Positions 24,931 to 33,788 of a stretch of DNA of 64,000 nucleotides are shown piece after piece (the first letter of the stretch is position 1; every line of letters starts with the position of its first letter). The notes beneath the pieces are model-generated. The model had not been told where the DNA came from. It saw nothing but the letters and a program-made list of their open reading frames with translations, and did no database searches. The stretch is from NCBI GenBank assembly GCA_020846635.1, contig JADLDO010000007.1, positions 28,143 through 92,142 on the forward strand, in the 5' to 3' direction. The stretch is from Caldilineaceae bacterium (GTDB taxonomy: Bacteria; Chloroflexota; Anaerolineae; Caldilineales; Caldilineaceae). The position numbers were made by a program, and so were the translations under genes.

Positions 24931-25521
24931 CTACCCTTCGCCCACAAACTGCGGATAGATCGCCTTGTAGCCCAGGGCTTCGGCAAGTGAGCCAAGCGTC
25001 GCCGCCAATAAGTCTTGCACCCAGCTTGGCAGCTTGGCATCATAGCCACCATACTTGTTTAAGGTCTTGAGGGTGGCGGCTAGTTGCAATGGATCTTTCA
25101 GCTCTCCATGCGAATTGACTTTGCCTTCGCGAGCCAGTCCCGCAATCGTCGCAAAGACACCAAGCACATCTTGTACGGCTTGCGCGTTGGGCCGCTCAAA
25201 CTGATCGAACTGCCGGTAGACGAGAGTTGTCTCCCCGGCGTTCCAGGGATGAATGTGAGGCTGGCGCGGCTGCATGATAATCGTATCGCCCGCGCTTGCC
25301 GTTTTCTCAACGCCGTCAAGCTTATATAATGCTGTGCCGGAGATGATCTCAAAGGTCTCCGTCCACGTAAGATGCATATGTTCGGGAATCTCCGGTGAGG
25401 CATGGGGAACGCTGTGATGCTCCAGCAGCCAGCCATTCCCGTTCGTCTCAGCATCGCTCTTAAGCACAATGGTACGCCCCTTCGTGATCGGGTTCTCGAA
25501 GGTAAAGCCGGCTTGGATCAT
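24931..25521 (-). CDS. Cupin domain protein
   Basis: A 196-residue protein with one cupin barrel at about 10-115. The metal motif 1 is PEHMHLTWTETFEIISG and motif 2 is PRQPHIHPWN. A helical C-terminal tail (LAATLGSLAEALGYKAIYP) extends it beyond minimal cupins. The start is the second of two ATGs after GAGGAG, because the frame opens far upstream inside the oxidoreductase gene. It follows the Gfo/Idh gene by 66 nt as the last gene of the importer operon, so it could be a sugar isomerase, epimerase or sugar sensor. Confidence 0.85.
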   Translation of the reverse strand: MIQAGFTFENPITKGRTIVLKSDAETNGNGWLLEHHSVPHASPEIPEHMHLTWTETFEIISGTALYKLDGVEKTASAGDTIIMQPRQPHIHPWNAGETTLVYRQFDQFERPNAQAVQDVLGVFATIAGLAREGKVNSHGELKDPLQLAATLKTLNKYGGYDAKLPSWVQDLLAATLGSLAEALGYKAIYPQFVGEG

Positions 25522-25589
25522 CATCTCCTCTTTTCGGGGTAAAGATTTCCAGGGATAAATCAGGACGAAAGATGTGTTGTCATCGTCTC

Positions 25590-26567
25590 CTATCGCGTCA
25601 ACTGCTCCATCACCCAGCTTGCACGCGCGCCGGATTCGCCGGTGCTGGGGCATTGGCCGCGGCCTAGAAGCTGATCGACGACAGTCTGGATAAGAGGCTG
25701 TTGTACGTGGGCGGGCATGGTGAACTGTTTTTCTTCGGTCTGTCCCTGGCGCACGACCACCACTGGCCTATCGAGGTCAAAACAGGCAAACTGGATGCGC
25801 CCCTTGTCGCCAATGAGTTCGATCTGGTCGCGCTGCTCATGCGCATCGACTGTGAAAGACCAGACCCCTGTCCCTTGCACACCCGAAGCAAAGCGGAAGG
25901 TTCCGGTCACAATATCCTCAGCGGCATAGAGGCCCGCTTGGTTGCCCGTCATCCCCTCTGCCTCAGTGATGGGGCCTAACAGATAATCTAAGATGTCGAG
26001 CTCATGGCTGGCGAGATCAAAGAAGAAGCCGCCGCCGGAAAGCTCCGGCGTGATTCGCCACGGCAGGTTTTGCGCGTCATAGACCACTGGCTTGGCGGCT
26101 TGAAGGAGATTGACCGTGACTGCGCGCACTGCGCCGATTGCCCCGGCGTCGAGCAGTTCTTTGACGTAGACAAACTGCGGCAGGCGTCTGCGGTAGTAGG
26201 CGACGAAGAGCGGCACGCCCGCCTGGTTGCAGGCGTCGAGCATCTCACTGCACTCGGCATAGGTGCGCGCCATTGGCTTTTCGACATAGACAGGTTTGCC
26301 CGCCGCAGCCACGCGCTTTGTGTATTCGGCATGGGTGTTGGGCAGGGTGGCAATATAGACGGCATTGACCTCTGGATCGTGAATGATGGCGTCGGCATCA
26401 TCGCTCCATTTGGCGACACCATGACGCGCGGCGTAATCTTTCGCCTTCTCGCCGTTGCGCCGCATGACCGCCACCAGCGACGATCCCTGCGCCTTTTGCA
26501 AGCCAGGGCCGCTCTTGACCTCCGTGACATCACCGCATCCGATGATTCCCCATCGTACAACGTCCAT
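25590..26567 (-). CDS. Gfo/Idh/MocA family oxidoreductase
   Basis: A 325-residue NAD(P)-dependent sugar oxidoreductase. The Rossmann motif is WGIIGCGDVTE at the N-terminus, and the EKP motif (VYVEKPMA) lies near residue 96. The C-terminal sheet domain carries SGGGFFFDLASHELDILDYL, whose HxxD-type catalytic His is typical. Substrates in this family are inositols, sugars and sugar acids. It lies between an enolase-superfamily dehydratase and a cupin, downstream of a sugar importer. Confidence 0.93.
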   Translation of the reverse strand: MDVVRWGIIGCGDVTEVKSGPGLQKAQGSSLVAVMRRNGEKAKDYAARHGVAKWSDDADAIIHDPEVNAVYIATLPNTHAEYTKRVAAAGKPVYVEKPMARTYAECSEMLDACNQAGVPLFVAYYRRRLPQFVYVKELLDAGAIGAVRAVTVNLLQAAKPVVYDAQNLPWRITPELSGGGFFFDLASHELDILDYLLGPITEAEGMTGNQAGLYAAEDIVTGTFRFASGVQGTGVWSFTVDAHEQRDQIELIGDKGRIQFACFDLDRPVVVVRQGQTEEKQFTMPAHVQQPLIQTVVDQLLGRGQCPSTGESGARASWVMEQLTR

Positions 26568-26663
26568 CTTACTTGATCCTTTTTGGGTGGGCCTTTGGAT
26601 TGAACTGCATCCTCTGGGTGCAGCCGGTTTTTGTCAATTGAAATGATGAATGGGAAAACCCCC

Positions 26664-26698
26664 CCGGAGGCTCAGAACGGGAGCCCTTTGGGCGCGGG
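26664..26698. repeat. Dispersed 'CCGGAGG...AACGGGAGCCC' repeat, copy 1
   Basis: CCGGAGGCTCAGAACGGGAG and the following CCC..TGGGCGCGG match the copy at 60058-60090 with only a few changes. It lies in the 149-bp spacer between two genes of the importer operon. Confidence 0.7.
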
Positions 26699-26716
26699 AG
26701 GGTGTAGGATGGTGAT

Positions 26717-27895
26717 TTATCGCTCAAGGGTGATGGCGTAGTGGCCTTCGATGTAGGGGAATTGCTCTTCCAGATTCGGAGCCAGGTCAACGCCAAGACC
26801 GGGCTGGTCGGGCAGATGCAGCCAGCCATCGACAATGGCGGGTGGCTCGGCGAGGATGCCCCATTGCAGCGGGCCTTGAATGAGGCATAGCTCCACGACA
26901 TTGTGATGGCGGCTTGTGTCGCCCTTTGCGCGGTGCTGCACCGGCAGCGCGGCGATGGCCTGGGCATGGGCCATGCACATCAGGCCGTTGTGCCACGAAT
27001 GGGGGACAAGGTCCACACCATAGCGATTTGCCACTTCGGCGATACGCAGCAGTTCGGTGATTCCGCAGATGCCCGCATCGGGTTGGACGATGTCGTAGGC
27101 TTTCTTTTCAAGATAGGGACGGAACTGCTCGACCGTATGAAAGGTTTCGCCGCCGCTGATCGGCATCTCCACCGCGGCGCAGAGACGCGCATAGCCATCG
27201 ATATTCTCGCGGGCGATGGGCTCCTCGAACCAGGCAAAGCCCAGACGATCCAGCTCTTTGGCAATCGTCAGAGCCTCCTCCTCGCTCCAGCGCAGGCCCC
27301 CATCCAGCATTAATTCCATCCGGCCATCGACAGCCTGGGCCAGTTCGCGCACAAAGCCGAGGAAATGGTCAAGGGTAATGCCGTCCCAACTCCAGTCGGT
27401 GCCGGGCCGAAATTTGAGCGCGCGATAGCCCTGGTCGATATACTCCAATGCCTCGTCGATCAGTTGCTCCGGGCGGCTTCGCCAGTCAAAGCGGCAGCCG
27501 CTGGAGGCATAGAGACGCACTTGACCGGCGGCGTTGGGGTTGATCAACTTGGCGACGGATTGGCCTTGAATCTTGCCGCGCAGGTCCCACAAGGCACAGT
27601 CAATGCCCGCGACCGCTGCATCGTGGGGGCGTGTGCGCCCATTGGGATGGGGCATGATGGTGGGATCGGTGGGGTCTTTGCCGATCAGGTCGGGGGCGAG
27701 GAAATCCACCCATTCGCGGATCAACAGGGGCCAACCATAGGCGCTGGCTTCACCGATGCCTGTCACCCCTTCATCTGTGTGGATGACGACAATGGCGCAG
27801 TCGGCTTTGATGGTGCGGAAGCGAGATGTGAACCACTGGCGTTCCGGCTCATGCGGGCGCGACAGTGCGATCGTTTCGAGCTTTGTGATCTTCAT
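26717..27895 (-). CDS. Enolase-superfamily sugar-acid dehydratase (mandelate racemase type)
   Basis: A 392-residue enzyme with the complete metal site: ELMLDGGL (Asp), AWFEEP (Glu) and ISGGETFH (Glu). LKFRPG is the KxR-type strand-2 base and LVPHSWH holds the general-acid His. This is the mandelate racemase subgroup, which includes galactarate, gluconate and other aldonate dehydratases; the sequence alone does not fix the sugar. It follows the permease genes of the sugar importer by 10 nt, so its substrate is probably derived from the imported sugar. Confidence 0.93.
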   Translation of the reverse strand: MKITKLETIALSRPHEPERQWFTSRFRTIKADCAIVVIHTDEGVTGIGEASAYGWPLLIREWVDFLAPDLIGKDPTDPTIMPHPNGRTRPHDAAVAGIDCALWDLRGKIQGQSVAKLINPNAAGQVRLYASSGCRFDWRSRPEQLIDEALEYIDQGYRALKFRPGTDWSWDGITLDHFLGFVRELAQAVDGRMELMLDGGLRWSEEEALTIAKELDRLGFAWFEEPIARENIDGYARLCAAVEMPISGGETFHTVEQFRPYLEKKAYDIVQPDAGICGITELLRIAEVANRYGVDLVPHSWHNGLMCMAHAQAIAALPVQHRAKGDTSRHHNVVELCLIQGPLQWGILAEPPAIVDGWLHLPDQPGLGVDLAPNLEEQFPYIEGHYAITLER

Positions 27896-27905
27896 GGCGG
27901 GGTTT

Positions 27906-28814
27906 TTAGCCTTTCAAGCCACTCATGACAATACCACTGATAAAGTAACGTTGGGCGACGAAGAAAATGATGATCGCCGGCAGCGTGAAAACCACCGACG
28001 AGGCCATCAGCAGATGATCGCGCGGTTCGCCTTGCTCCATCGGGACAACGCGGAACCAGGTGAGGCCGAGCGGGAGGGTGAAATTTGGGGCTGTGTTCAG
28101 ATAGATAAGGGGTTCGATAAAGTTATTCCAACTCGCCAGGAAGCTAAAGATGGCGACGGTGCTGAGCGCCGGTTTGGAGAGCGGCAGGATGATGCGCCAA
28201 AAGACGGTAAACGAACTGGCTCCGTCAATGTAGGCGGCTTCATCGAAATCTTGCGGAATGGTCATGAAGAACTGGCGCAGTAGGAAGATGTTAAAGGCGC
28301 TGCCCCCGAAAAAGGCAGGTACGATTAAGGGTGTCAACGTGTCGATCCAGCCAAGTGTCTTGAAGATCAGGAAGCGGGGGATGATCGTGACATAAATGGG
28401 CAGCATCATCGTACTCAGGAGCACAACAAAGAGAAAGCCACGCCCCGCGAACTGGAAGCGAGAGAAGCCATAGGCAACTGCCGCCGCAGCCAGCACTTCT
28501 GCCAGAATATTGAAGATCGCCACGTAGACACTGTTGACCGTCCACTGTGCGAAGGGTACAACCTGCCAGATGGTGAGAAAGTTCTCCGGCTGCCAATTCC
28601 GGGGGAGGAACGAGGGCGGAAAGATATAAAGCTCCTGGCTTGGCTTGAAGGCACTGGACAAGGTCCAGACAAACGGCAGCATAAAGACGGCTGCCAGCGC
28701 AATGGTGAGCAGATATAGCCCCACTGTTTGTATGATCTTCATCCAGAAAGGCCACCGGCTGTATGTGATCGTGCGCTCGGCCAGCATAGGACTTGTTTCA
28801 TTCAGACTTCCCAT
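27906..28814 (-). CDS. Carbohydrate ABC transporter permease (MalG type)
   Basis: A 302-residue permease with six membrane helices. The EAA loop is DEAAYIDGASSFTVFWRIIL, and the C-terminus is GIVMSGLKG, typical of MalG-type CUT1 permeases. AAGGAG lies 7 nt before the ATG. It pairs with the MalF-type permease encoded 29 nt upstream and with the binding protein at 29894-31243. The ATP-binding subunit is not present in the window. Confidence 0.95.
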   Translation of the reverse strand: MGSLNETSPMLAERTITYSRWPFWMKIIQTVGLYLLTIALAAVFMLPFVWTLSSAFKPSQELYIFPPSFLPRNWQPENFLTIWQVVPFAQWTVNSVYVAIFNILAEVLAAAAVAYGFSRFQFAGRGFLFVVLLSTMMLPIYVTIIPRFLIFKTLGWIDTLTPLIVPAFFGGSAFNIFLLRQFFMTIPQDFDEAAYIDGASSFTVFWRIILPLSKPALSTVAIFSFLASWNNFIEPLIYLNTAPNFTLPLGLTWFRVVPMEQGEPRDHLLMASSVVFTLPAIIIFFVAQRYFISGIVMSGLKG

Positions 28815-28843
28815 AAGTCACTCCTTCTATTCACCCTATTTGC

Positions 28844-29776
28844 CTAGCTGCCTGCATAATAGACCCACTTGTCCGAGAGGCGCATCTGAATGATTGTAAA
28901 GACCAGGAGTATGACGAAGAGGATGAGGGAGAGCGTTGACGCATAGCCCATGTCGAAATACTCGAAAGCATTGGTATAGATATGGAGCGCGAAGAACCAG
29001 GTGGCGCGGCCAGGGCCACCGCGCGTGGTGACATAGGCCGTGGTAAAGACCTGGAGCGCGCCGATGATGCCCAGTACCAAATTGAAGAAGATCGCCGGGG
29101 AGATCATGGGGATGGTGATATAGCGGAACTTGGCCCAGTCGCCTGCGCCATCGATCACCGCGGCTTCATAGAGTTCTTGCGGCACACCCTGTAGACCTGC
29201 CAGGAAAATGATCATGCGCCCGCCACCGATGCTGGTCCACAAGGTGATGATGACGATCGAGGGCATGGCCCAGCGCGAAGAACCCAACCAGGGCGGGCCA
29301 TCGATGCCCACCAACGAGAGCAGGTAGTTGAGCAGCCCTACTTCCGGGTGCAAGATCCAGATCCAGAGGATGGCAGCAGCGACCAGCGGCGTTAGGGAAG
29401 GAAGAAAGAAGAAGGTGCGAAACCACGTTTCGCCGCGCAGCCGTTGGTTGAGCAAGATCGCCAGCAGCAGTGACCCCAGCAAGCCGAGGGGCACGCTCGC
29501 CAACATAAAGTAGAAGGTAATAGCGAGGGAACTCCAAAAGAGATTGTCTTGGGTGAAGGCGTAGCGATAGTTTTCCAGCCCAATCCAGCGGGCGTCGTTG
29601 ATGACCCGATAATTGGTAAAGCTGAAGCCGAGTGAAGCGAGCATGGGGCCGAAGGTAAAGAACAGAAAGCCCAACAGCCAGGGGGATATCCAGAGATAGC
29701 CAAGTAGATTTTGACGCAAGGTTCGGCGGGACAATTTGCGCCGGCTGGCTGGTGGGGACGCAATTGTCGTAGTCAT
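28844..29776 (-). CDS. Carbohydrate ABC transporter permease (MalF type)
   Basis: A 310-residue permease with six helices. The EAA loop is LYEAAVIDGAGDWAKFRYIT. The start at 29776 is chosen because GGAGG lies about 7 nt upstream; the frame itself is open for another 25 codons. The first helix (LWISPWLLGFLFFTFGPML) follows a short basic N-terminus. It forms the membrane channel together with the MalG-type partner. Confidence 0.94.
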   Translation of the reverse strand: MTTTIASPPASRRKLSRRTLRQNLLGYLWISPWLLGFLFFTFGPMLASLGFSFTNYRVINDARWIGLENYRYAFTQDNLFWSSLAITFYFMLASVPLGLLGSLLLAILLNQRLRGETWFRTFFFLPSLTPLVAAAILWIWILHPEVGLLNYLLSLVGIDGPPWLGSSRWAMPSIVIITLWTSIGGGRMIIFLAGLQGVPQELYEAAVIDGAGDWAKFRYITIPMISPAIFFNLVLGIIGALQVFTTAYVTTRGGPGRATWFFALHIYTNAFEYFDMGYASTLSLILFVILLVFTIIQMRLSDKWVYYAGS

Positions 29777-29826
29777 GAGCATTCCTCCGCTGCAAGAATG
29801 AGCTGTTTGCGAGGTCTTTACAGAGA

Positions 29827-29869
29827 CCCGCAGGAACCGGGTTCTCGACATGAGCCTGGTTCCTGCGGG
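29827..29869 (-). terminator. Intra-operon hairpin between binding protein and permease genes
   Basis: CCCGCAGGAACC (29827-29838) pairs perfectly with 29858-29869 around a 19-nt loop. It lies in the 117-nt gap downstream of the binding-protein gene. Such hairpins commonly stabilise or attenuate, so that binding protein is made in excess of permease. There is no T-tract. Confidence 0.65.
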
Positions 29870-29893
29870 GCGAGCGAGTCCTTTGCGCGAGGA

Positions 29894-31243
29894 TTATTCG
29901 CGGGGTTTATCTAGGAATTCTTGGAAAGTCTGTGACGCCTGCTCGAAAAATGCGTCATCCGGCTGTGCGTCGCCCACCCAAAGCGGGTCGAAGATGGCCC
30001 TGACGGTGGTCTGCATTTCCTGCTTGCGTAGGTTAGCAGGGTTAATGTGAGCAGCCGCTTCGGCAGTGGACTGGCCCAAGAGGACGAGGTGCGGGTTTTC
30101 GGTGATCCGTGGGTCTTCATAGACATCGGGTCGTGCCGCAAGCCCAATCTCCAGACCGATTCCCACACCCGCTTCGAAATCGGTTAAATATTTGCAGAAC
30201 TCATAGGCGAGATCCTTGTTTTCAGACTGGGCCGTGACAGCCTCGCCATCGACATTCAGATGCCCGCCGCGCACACCTGCCGGCCCCTTCGCCATGAGGA
30301 TCATATCCCAGGCAAATGCATCCTCGACCACATTCTTGATGCTCAGGTTCCAGCCGCCGCTTTGGAAGCTGGCGAGCGTCTGTGCCAGGAACATCTGCTG
30401 GAGGCCGCCCCCGCCTGCGCTTTGCTGCGGCATCTGTTGTGGCGTCGGTGCTGCATTGGTGTCATAAAAGAGGCTATGCACCCAGCGAACCCCCTCTTTC
30501 ACGCTGTCACTGTCAATCAGCGAGGTGGTTCCATCTTCGGAAAGCAGCTCGCCCCCATAAGGCAGCGTGTGAATTCGGGTCGCGTCGTAGTCACCTGTTG
30601 CCGGCAGATAGCCAAAACGATCATCCGTTGTCAACGACACGGCTATATCCAAGAGGTCGTTCAGCGTCCAATCTTGGCCGGGGATTTCGATCCCTTCCGC
30701 TTCGAGAAGGTCGCGATTGAAGAAGAAGCAGTCATGCGTGGCATGAGCGAGTTCCGGCAGAGCCAGCACGCTTCCGTCGAGGCTGAGGGCCTCCACCGCG
30801 CGTGGGTAGTACTCGTCCAGGGTGAAGCCTGTGTTATCGGCTGAGATCAGATCATCCAGCGGGGCAAGTGCATTGTTCTGGGCCAGGAATTGGAAGGAGC
30901 CACTGCCGATTGCCAGCCAAGTTGCATCACCAATCAGGCCGGATGCGACCAGTGACACAATCTTGGGGCCATACTCGGCGGAACCCGCCGGAAATTCCTC
31001 TACCACGATTTTTGTACCCGGATGTGCTTCTTCAAAAGCCGCGATCCGTTCGGCATAGACCTGCCACCCGCCAAGACGGTGGTGCCAGCGCACTTCGGTT
31101 GCCGCTTGATCTGCTGTTTCGCCGCCGCTTGAGGCTGATTGCGGGCCAATCTGTGGCGCAGCGCAGGCTGCCAGCGTTAGGCCGAGGGTTGACAAGGCGG
31201 TCGTCTTTAAGAAAGCGCGACGGCTCAATCCGTTTCTGCTCAT
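29894..31243 (-). CDS. Extracellular sugar-binding lipoprotein, Tat-exported
   Basis: A 449-residue family 1 solute-binding protein. The N-terminus has the twin-arginine signal LSRRAFLKTTA and a lipobox TLAAC with C27 as the lipidated residue. Sugar-binding family features include EAHPGTKIVVEEFPAG near residue 70 and VRGGHLNVDGEAV in the second lobe. GGGAGG precedes the ATG. It is the first gene of the importer operon and would deliver sugar to the two permeases downstream. Tat export of a lipoprotein suggests folding before export. Confidence 0.94.
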   Translation of the reverse strand: MSRNGLSRRAFLKTTALSTLGLTLAACAAPQIGPQSASSGGETADQAATEVRWHHRLGGWQVYAERIAAFEEAHPGTKIVVEEFPAGSAEYGPKIVSLVASGLIGDATWLAIGSGSFQFLAQNNALAPLDDLISADNTGFTLDEYYPRAVEALSLDGSVLALPELAHATHDCFFFNRDLLEAEGIEIPGQDWTLNDLLDIAVSLTTDDRFGYLPATGDYDATRIHTLPYGGELLSEDGTTSLIDSDSVKEGVRWVHSLFYDTNAAPTPQQMPQQSAGGGGLQQMFLAQTLASFQSGGWNLSIKNVVEDAFAWDMILMAKGPAGVRGGHLNVDGEAVTAQSENKDLAYEFCKYLTDFEAGVGIGLEIGLAARPDVYEDPRITENPHLVLLGQSTAEAAAHINPANLRKQEMQTTVRAIFDPLWVGDAQPDDAFFEQASQTFQEFLDKPRE

Positions 31244-31582
31244 TTCTGCCTCCCAAAGTGATCTGCATGTTGAAATCTTATGAAGAATCAGACATATCCC
31301 CGGCCTTCATTTCATAGGCAAGCCTCCTTTCTCCAACCCGTGTGATCGTTGGCGGCGATTTTGGCAATGGTTAAACTTGGGAGTGTGGGCTGTTGTGCCA
31401 ATGGCGATTGCTGCCGGCTGGGTATGGAAACGGGAATAGGGTCTACTCGTACACGGTCTATTGGTACACAGTAGACGCGATGCATGGGTTCGATGATTCG
31501 TTCAATCTAAGAGGTGTCTAAGGAGATAATATACACTTTTGCTGTAAAGCGCAAACGGTTTTTTGACCCTAGGGGGAGGAAT
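31244..31582. other. Intergenic region upstream of the sugar importer operon
   Basis: It contains a candidate operator at 31441-31476: the outer dyad GTCTACT/AGTAGAC, with GTACAC and GGTACAC repeated inside. Closer to 31540 there is a weak minus-strand promoter (TTTGCG, 18 nt, TATTAT). No gene-like frame was seen. Sugar-responsive regulation of the importer from here is inferred. Confidence 0.45.
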
Positions 31583-33631
31583 CTAGGGTGTGATCTCCGT
31601 CGGCCAGGTGAAGCGGAAGGTGGCACCTTCACCGGGGTTGGATTGCACCTCAATCGTACCGCCGCGGCTCTCGATCAGCTTCTTTGCCAACGCCAGCCCA
31701 ATGCCGCTGCCTTCTACTTGGTCGCGCGGCTGCAAGGTCTGAAACATTTCAAAGATACGCCGGTGAAAGCGGGGCTCGATGCCAGGGCCATTGTCACTCA
31801 CCACAAACTCGACAAAGTTGTCGTGAAACTGGGCGCTGATCTCGACCTTGCCCTCGGCTGGGTTGTGGTGATGTTTAATGGCGTTGTCGATGAGACTGCG
31901 AAAGACAGATTCGAGCGGGATGCGCTCAACAGTCAAGGGCGGCAGGGCCGCGGGGATGCGCACCACAAAACCGCGCGGCGGCGTCAGGATCTCGACCACA
32001 TTCTGAATCAGAGCGGTCGTCTCTACTGGCTCTGGCTTGTGGCGCTGGCGTCCTGCCCGCGAGTAGGCCAACAGATCGTTCAGCAGCATGTCCATGCGAC
32101 TCACGCGCCCGTGCAGCTTGGCGAGATGCTCCTGAGAAGCGGGCGGCAGTAACTCCCCTGCGTCCTCACTGATCCAAGTGGCGAGTTGGCCGATGCCACG
32201 TAGGGGGGCTTTGAGGTCATGCGAGGCGACGTAGGCAAATTGATCAAGTTCGCGGTTGCTGCGTTCAAGCTCGGCTGTGCGCTCATCGACGCGCTGTTCC
32301 AGCGTAGCGTTCAGTTGCCGCAGCGCATCCTCCGCTTGTTTGCGTTGGATGGCATGGGCGACATCGCTTGCGATGGTCTGCGCCCACTGGACTTCCTCTT
32401 CGGCAAAGGGGTGGGGTTCGTTGTAATACAACATGAATTTGCCCAGCAGCTTCCCTTGATCAACCAGGGGAATGTAGGCAACGGCCTGAATCCCTTCCGC
32501 AAGATTGGCTTGCTGGAGCGACCCCAAGTTTTCCGCCTGCGCGACATCGGGAATTAGGACAGGCTGCGGATGCGCTTGATTGATGACCCAGAGCGAGTGC
32601 CCTTCTATCTGTTGGCGATAGCTTTCCGAAAGCCCATGCGCCGCCTGAAAATGCATGACCCCCTCGGCGTCGGTGAGCAGGATGGCTGCGCGATCCACAT
32701 GGAGCACGCGCTTGAGGGCGACCAGGGCTTGTTCATAGGTTCGTTCGAGCGGTGCTACACGGTTCATGTCCTGACGTAAAAGATAAAGCGTATGCAGGCG
32801 ATCCTCGACCTGCTTGCGCTCCGTCACATCGCGCATTGTCCCTGTGAGACGACTTGGACGATCTTGCTCATCTTTTTCGACAAGGCCATGCACTTCGAGC
32901 CAATGAATCGAGCCATCCGGCCATCGTATCCGGTATTCATAGTGAAAGGGCTCTGCCGTTGTGATGGCGTTGTTCACACTCTGTTCCACTCTGGCACGAT
33001 CTTCAGGATGTACCACGGTAAGCCAATCCGCCAGCGTCAAGTTATTACTCTGGACTTGGGTAATGGCGTGATAGAGCGGAGAGAAGTAGGATTCGCCCGT
33101 ACGCAGATCGTGGTCGAAGATGCCAATTTTACCCGCTTCGGTGGCGAGGCGCAGACGCTCCTCGGATATACGCAGGGCGTTTTCTGCCTGCTTGCGCCGT
33201 GTGACATCCTCAAAGACATTGATCGCACCGATCAGGCTGCCCGAATGGTCATAGAGCGGGTCGATATTGACCGAAGCAAGCACCATCGTGCCATCGGGCC
33301 GCAGAATATGAATTTCTTCGTTGCGCGTACCCCGTCCTGTGCGAACCGCGATGCCCATGGGACATTCTTCGTGAGGTAAAAGCGAGCCGTCGGGCCGGTA
33401 GATGCGAAAGGAGCCACAGTAGCGATCTTCTGGATCGTGCAGCTTGGGGTGCCGCCCCCAAAGCTGCGCTGCACGCTGGTTATAGTAGGTGATCAATCCC
33501 TCGCTGTCACAAACGAAGACGGCGGTTGGCATGACTTCTACCAGCGTCCGTATCTGCTGTTCGTTGAGTTTGTCTGCTCGTTCTGCCTGTGTGTGCAGCG
33601 TCTCGCCTGCGTCTTGTAGCTTCTGCCCCAT
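31583..33631 (-). CDS. PAS-PAS-GAF sensor histidine kinase (soluble)
   Basis: A 682-residue kinase without membrane helices. Two PAS domains come first (LVEVMPTAVFVCDSEGLITY near 30; DHDLRTGESYFSPLYHAI near 175, with a PAC motif ending DVTERKQ). A GAF domain follows at about 300-435, then a short coiled coil, HisKA with phospho-acceptor VASHDLKAPLRGIG (H near 471) and HATPase with DNAIKHHHNP, DNGPGIEP and GSGIGLALAKK. The ATG at 33631 has GAGGAG 6 nt upstream; an earlier in-frame start is weaker. It resembles bacteriophytochrome-like kinases lacking the chromophore domain. No response regulator is adjacent. Confidence 0.93.
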   Translation of the reverse strand: MGQKLQDAGETLHTQAERADKLNEQQIRTLVEVMPTAVFVCDSEGLITYYNQRAAQLWGRHPKLHDPEDRYCGSFRIYRPDGSLLPHEECPMGIAVRTGRGTRNEEIHILRPDGTMVLASVNIDPLYDHSGSLIGAINVFEDVTRRKQAENALRISEERLRLATEAGKIGIFDHDLRTGESYFSPLYHAITQVQSNNLTLADWLTVVHPEDRARVEQSVNNAITTAEPFHYEYRIRWPDGSIHWLEVHGLVEKDEQDRPSRLTGTMRDVTERKQVEDRLHTLYLLRQDMNRVAPLERTYEQALVALKRVLHVDRAAILLTDAEGVMHFQAAHGLSESYRQQIEGHSLWVINQAHPQPVLIPDVAQAENLGSLQQANLAEGIQAVAYIPLVDQGKLLGKFMLYYNEPHPFAEEEVQWAQTIASDVAHAIQRKQAEDALRQLNATLEQRVDERTAELERSNRELDQFAYVASHDLKAPLRGIGQLATWISEDAGELLPPASQEHLAKLHGRVSRMDMLLNDLLAYSRAGRQRHKPEPVETTALIQNVVEILTPPRGFVVRIPAALPPLTVERIPLESVFRSLIDNAIKHHHNPAEGKVEISAQFHDNFVEFVVSDNGPGIEPRFHRRIFEMFQTLQPRDQVEGSGIGLALAKKLIESRGGTIEVQSNPGEGATFRFTWPTEITP

Positions 33632-33734
33632 CTTCCACTCCTCTGTAACTACCAACACTTTCAATAGCCCGTATCATATCATATTGATTAATGGGTTCGA
33701 CGTAGGCAAACCCGCATTGAAGCGGGGGCAACGA

Positions 33735-33768
33735 AAAAGCGCCGCAACCCGCAGGCTCCGGCGCTTTT
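33735..33768 (-). terminator. Rho-independent terminator of the subtilase gene
   Basis: AAAAGCGCCG (33735-33744) pairs with CGGCGCTTTT (33759-33768). On the minus strand the stem ends in a T-run, about 20 nt after the subtilase stop. Confidence 0.85.
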
Positions 33769-33788
33769 CTCAACTTCTTACTGCAACG

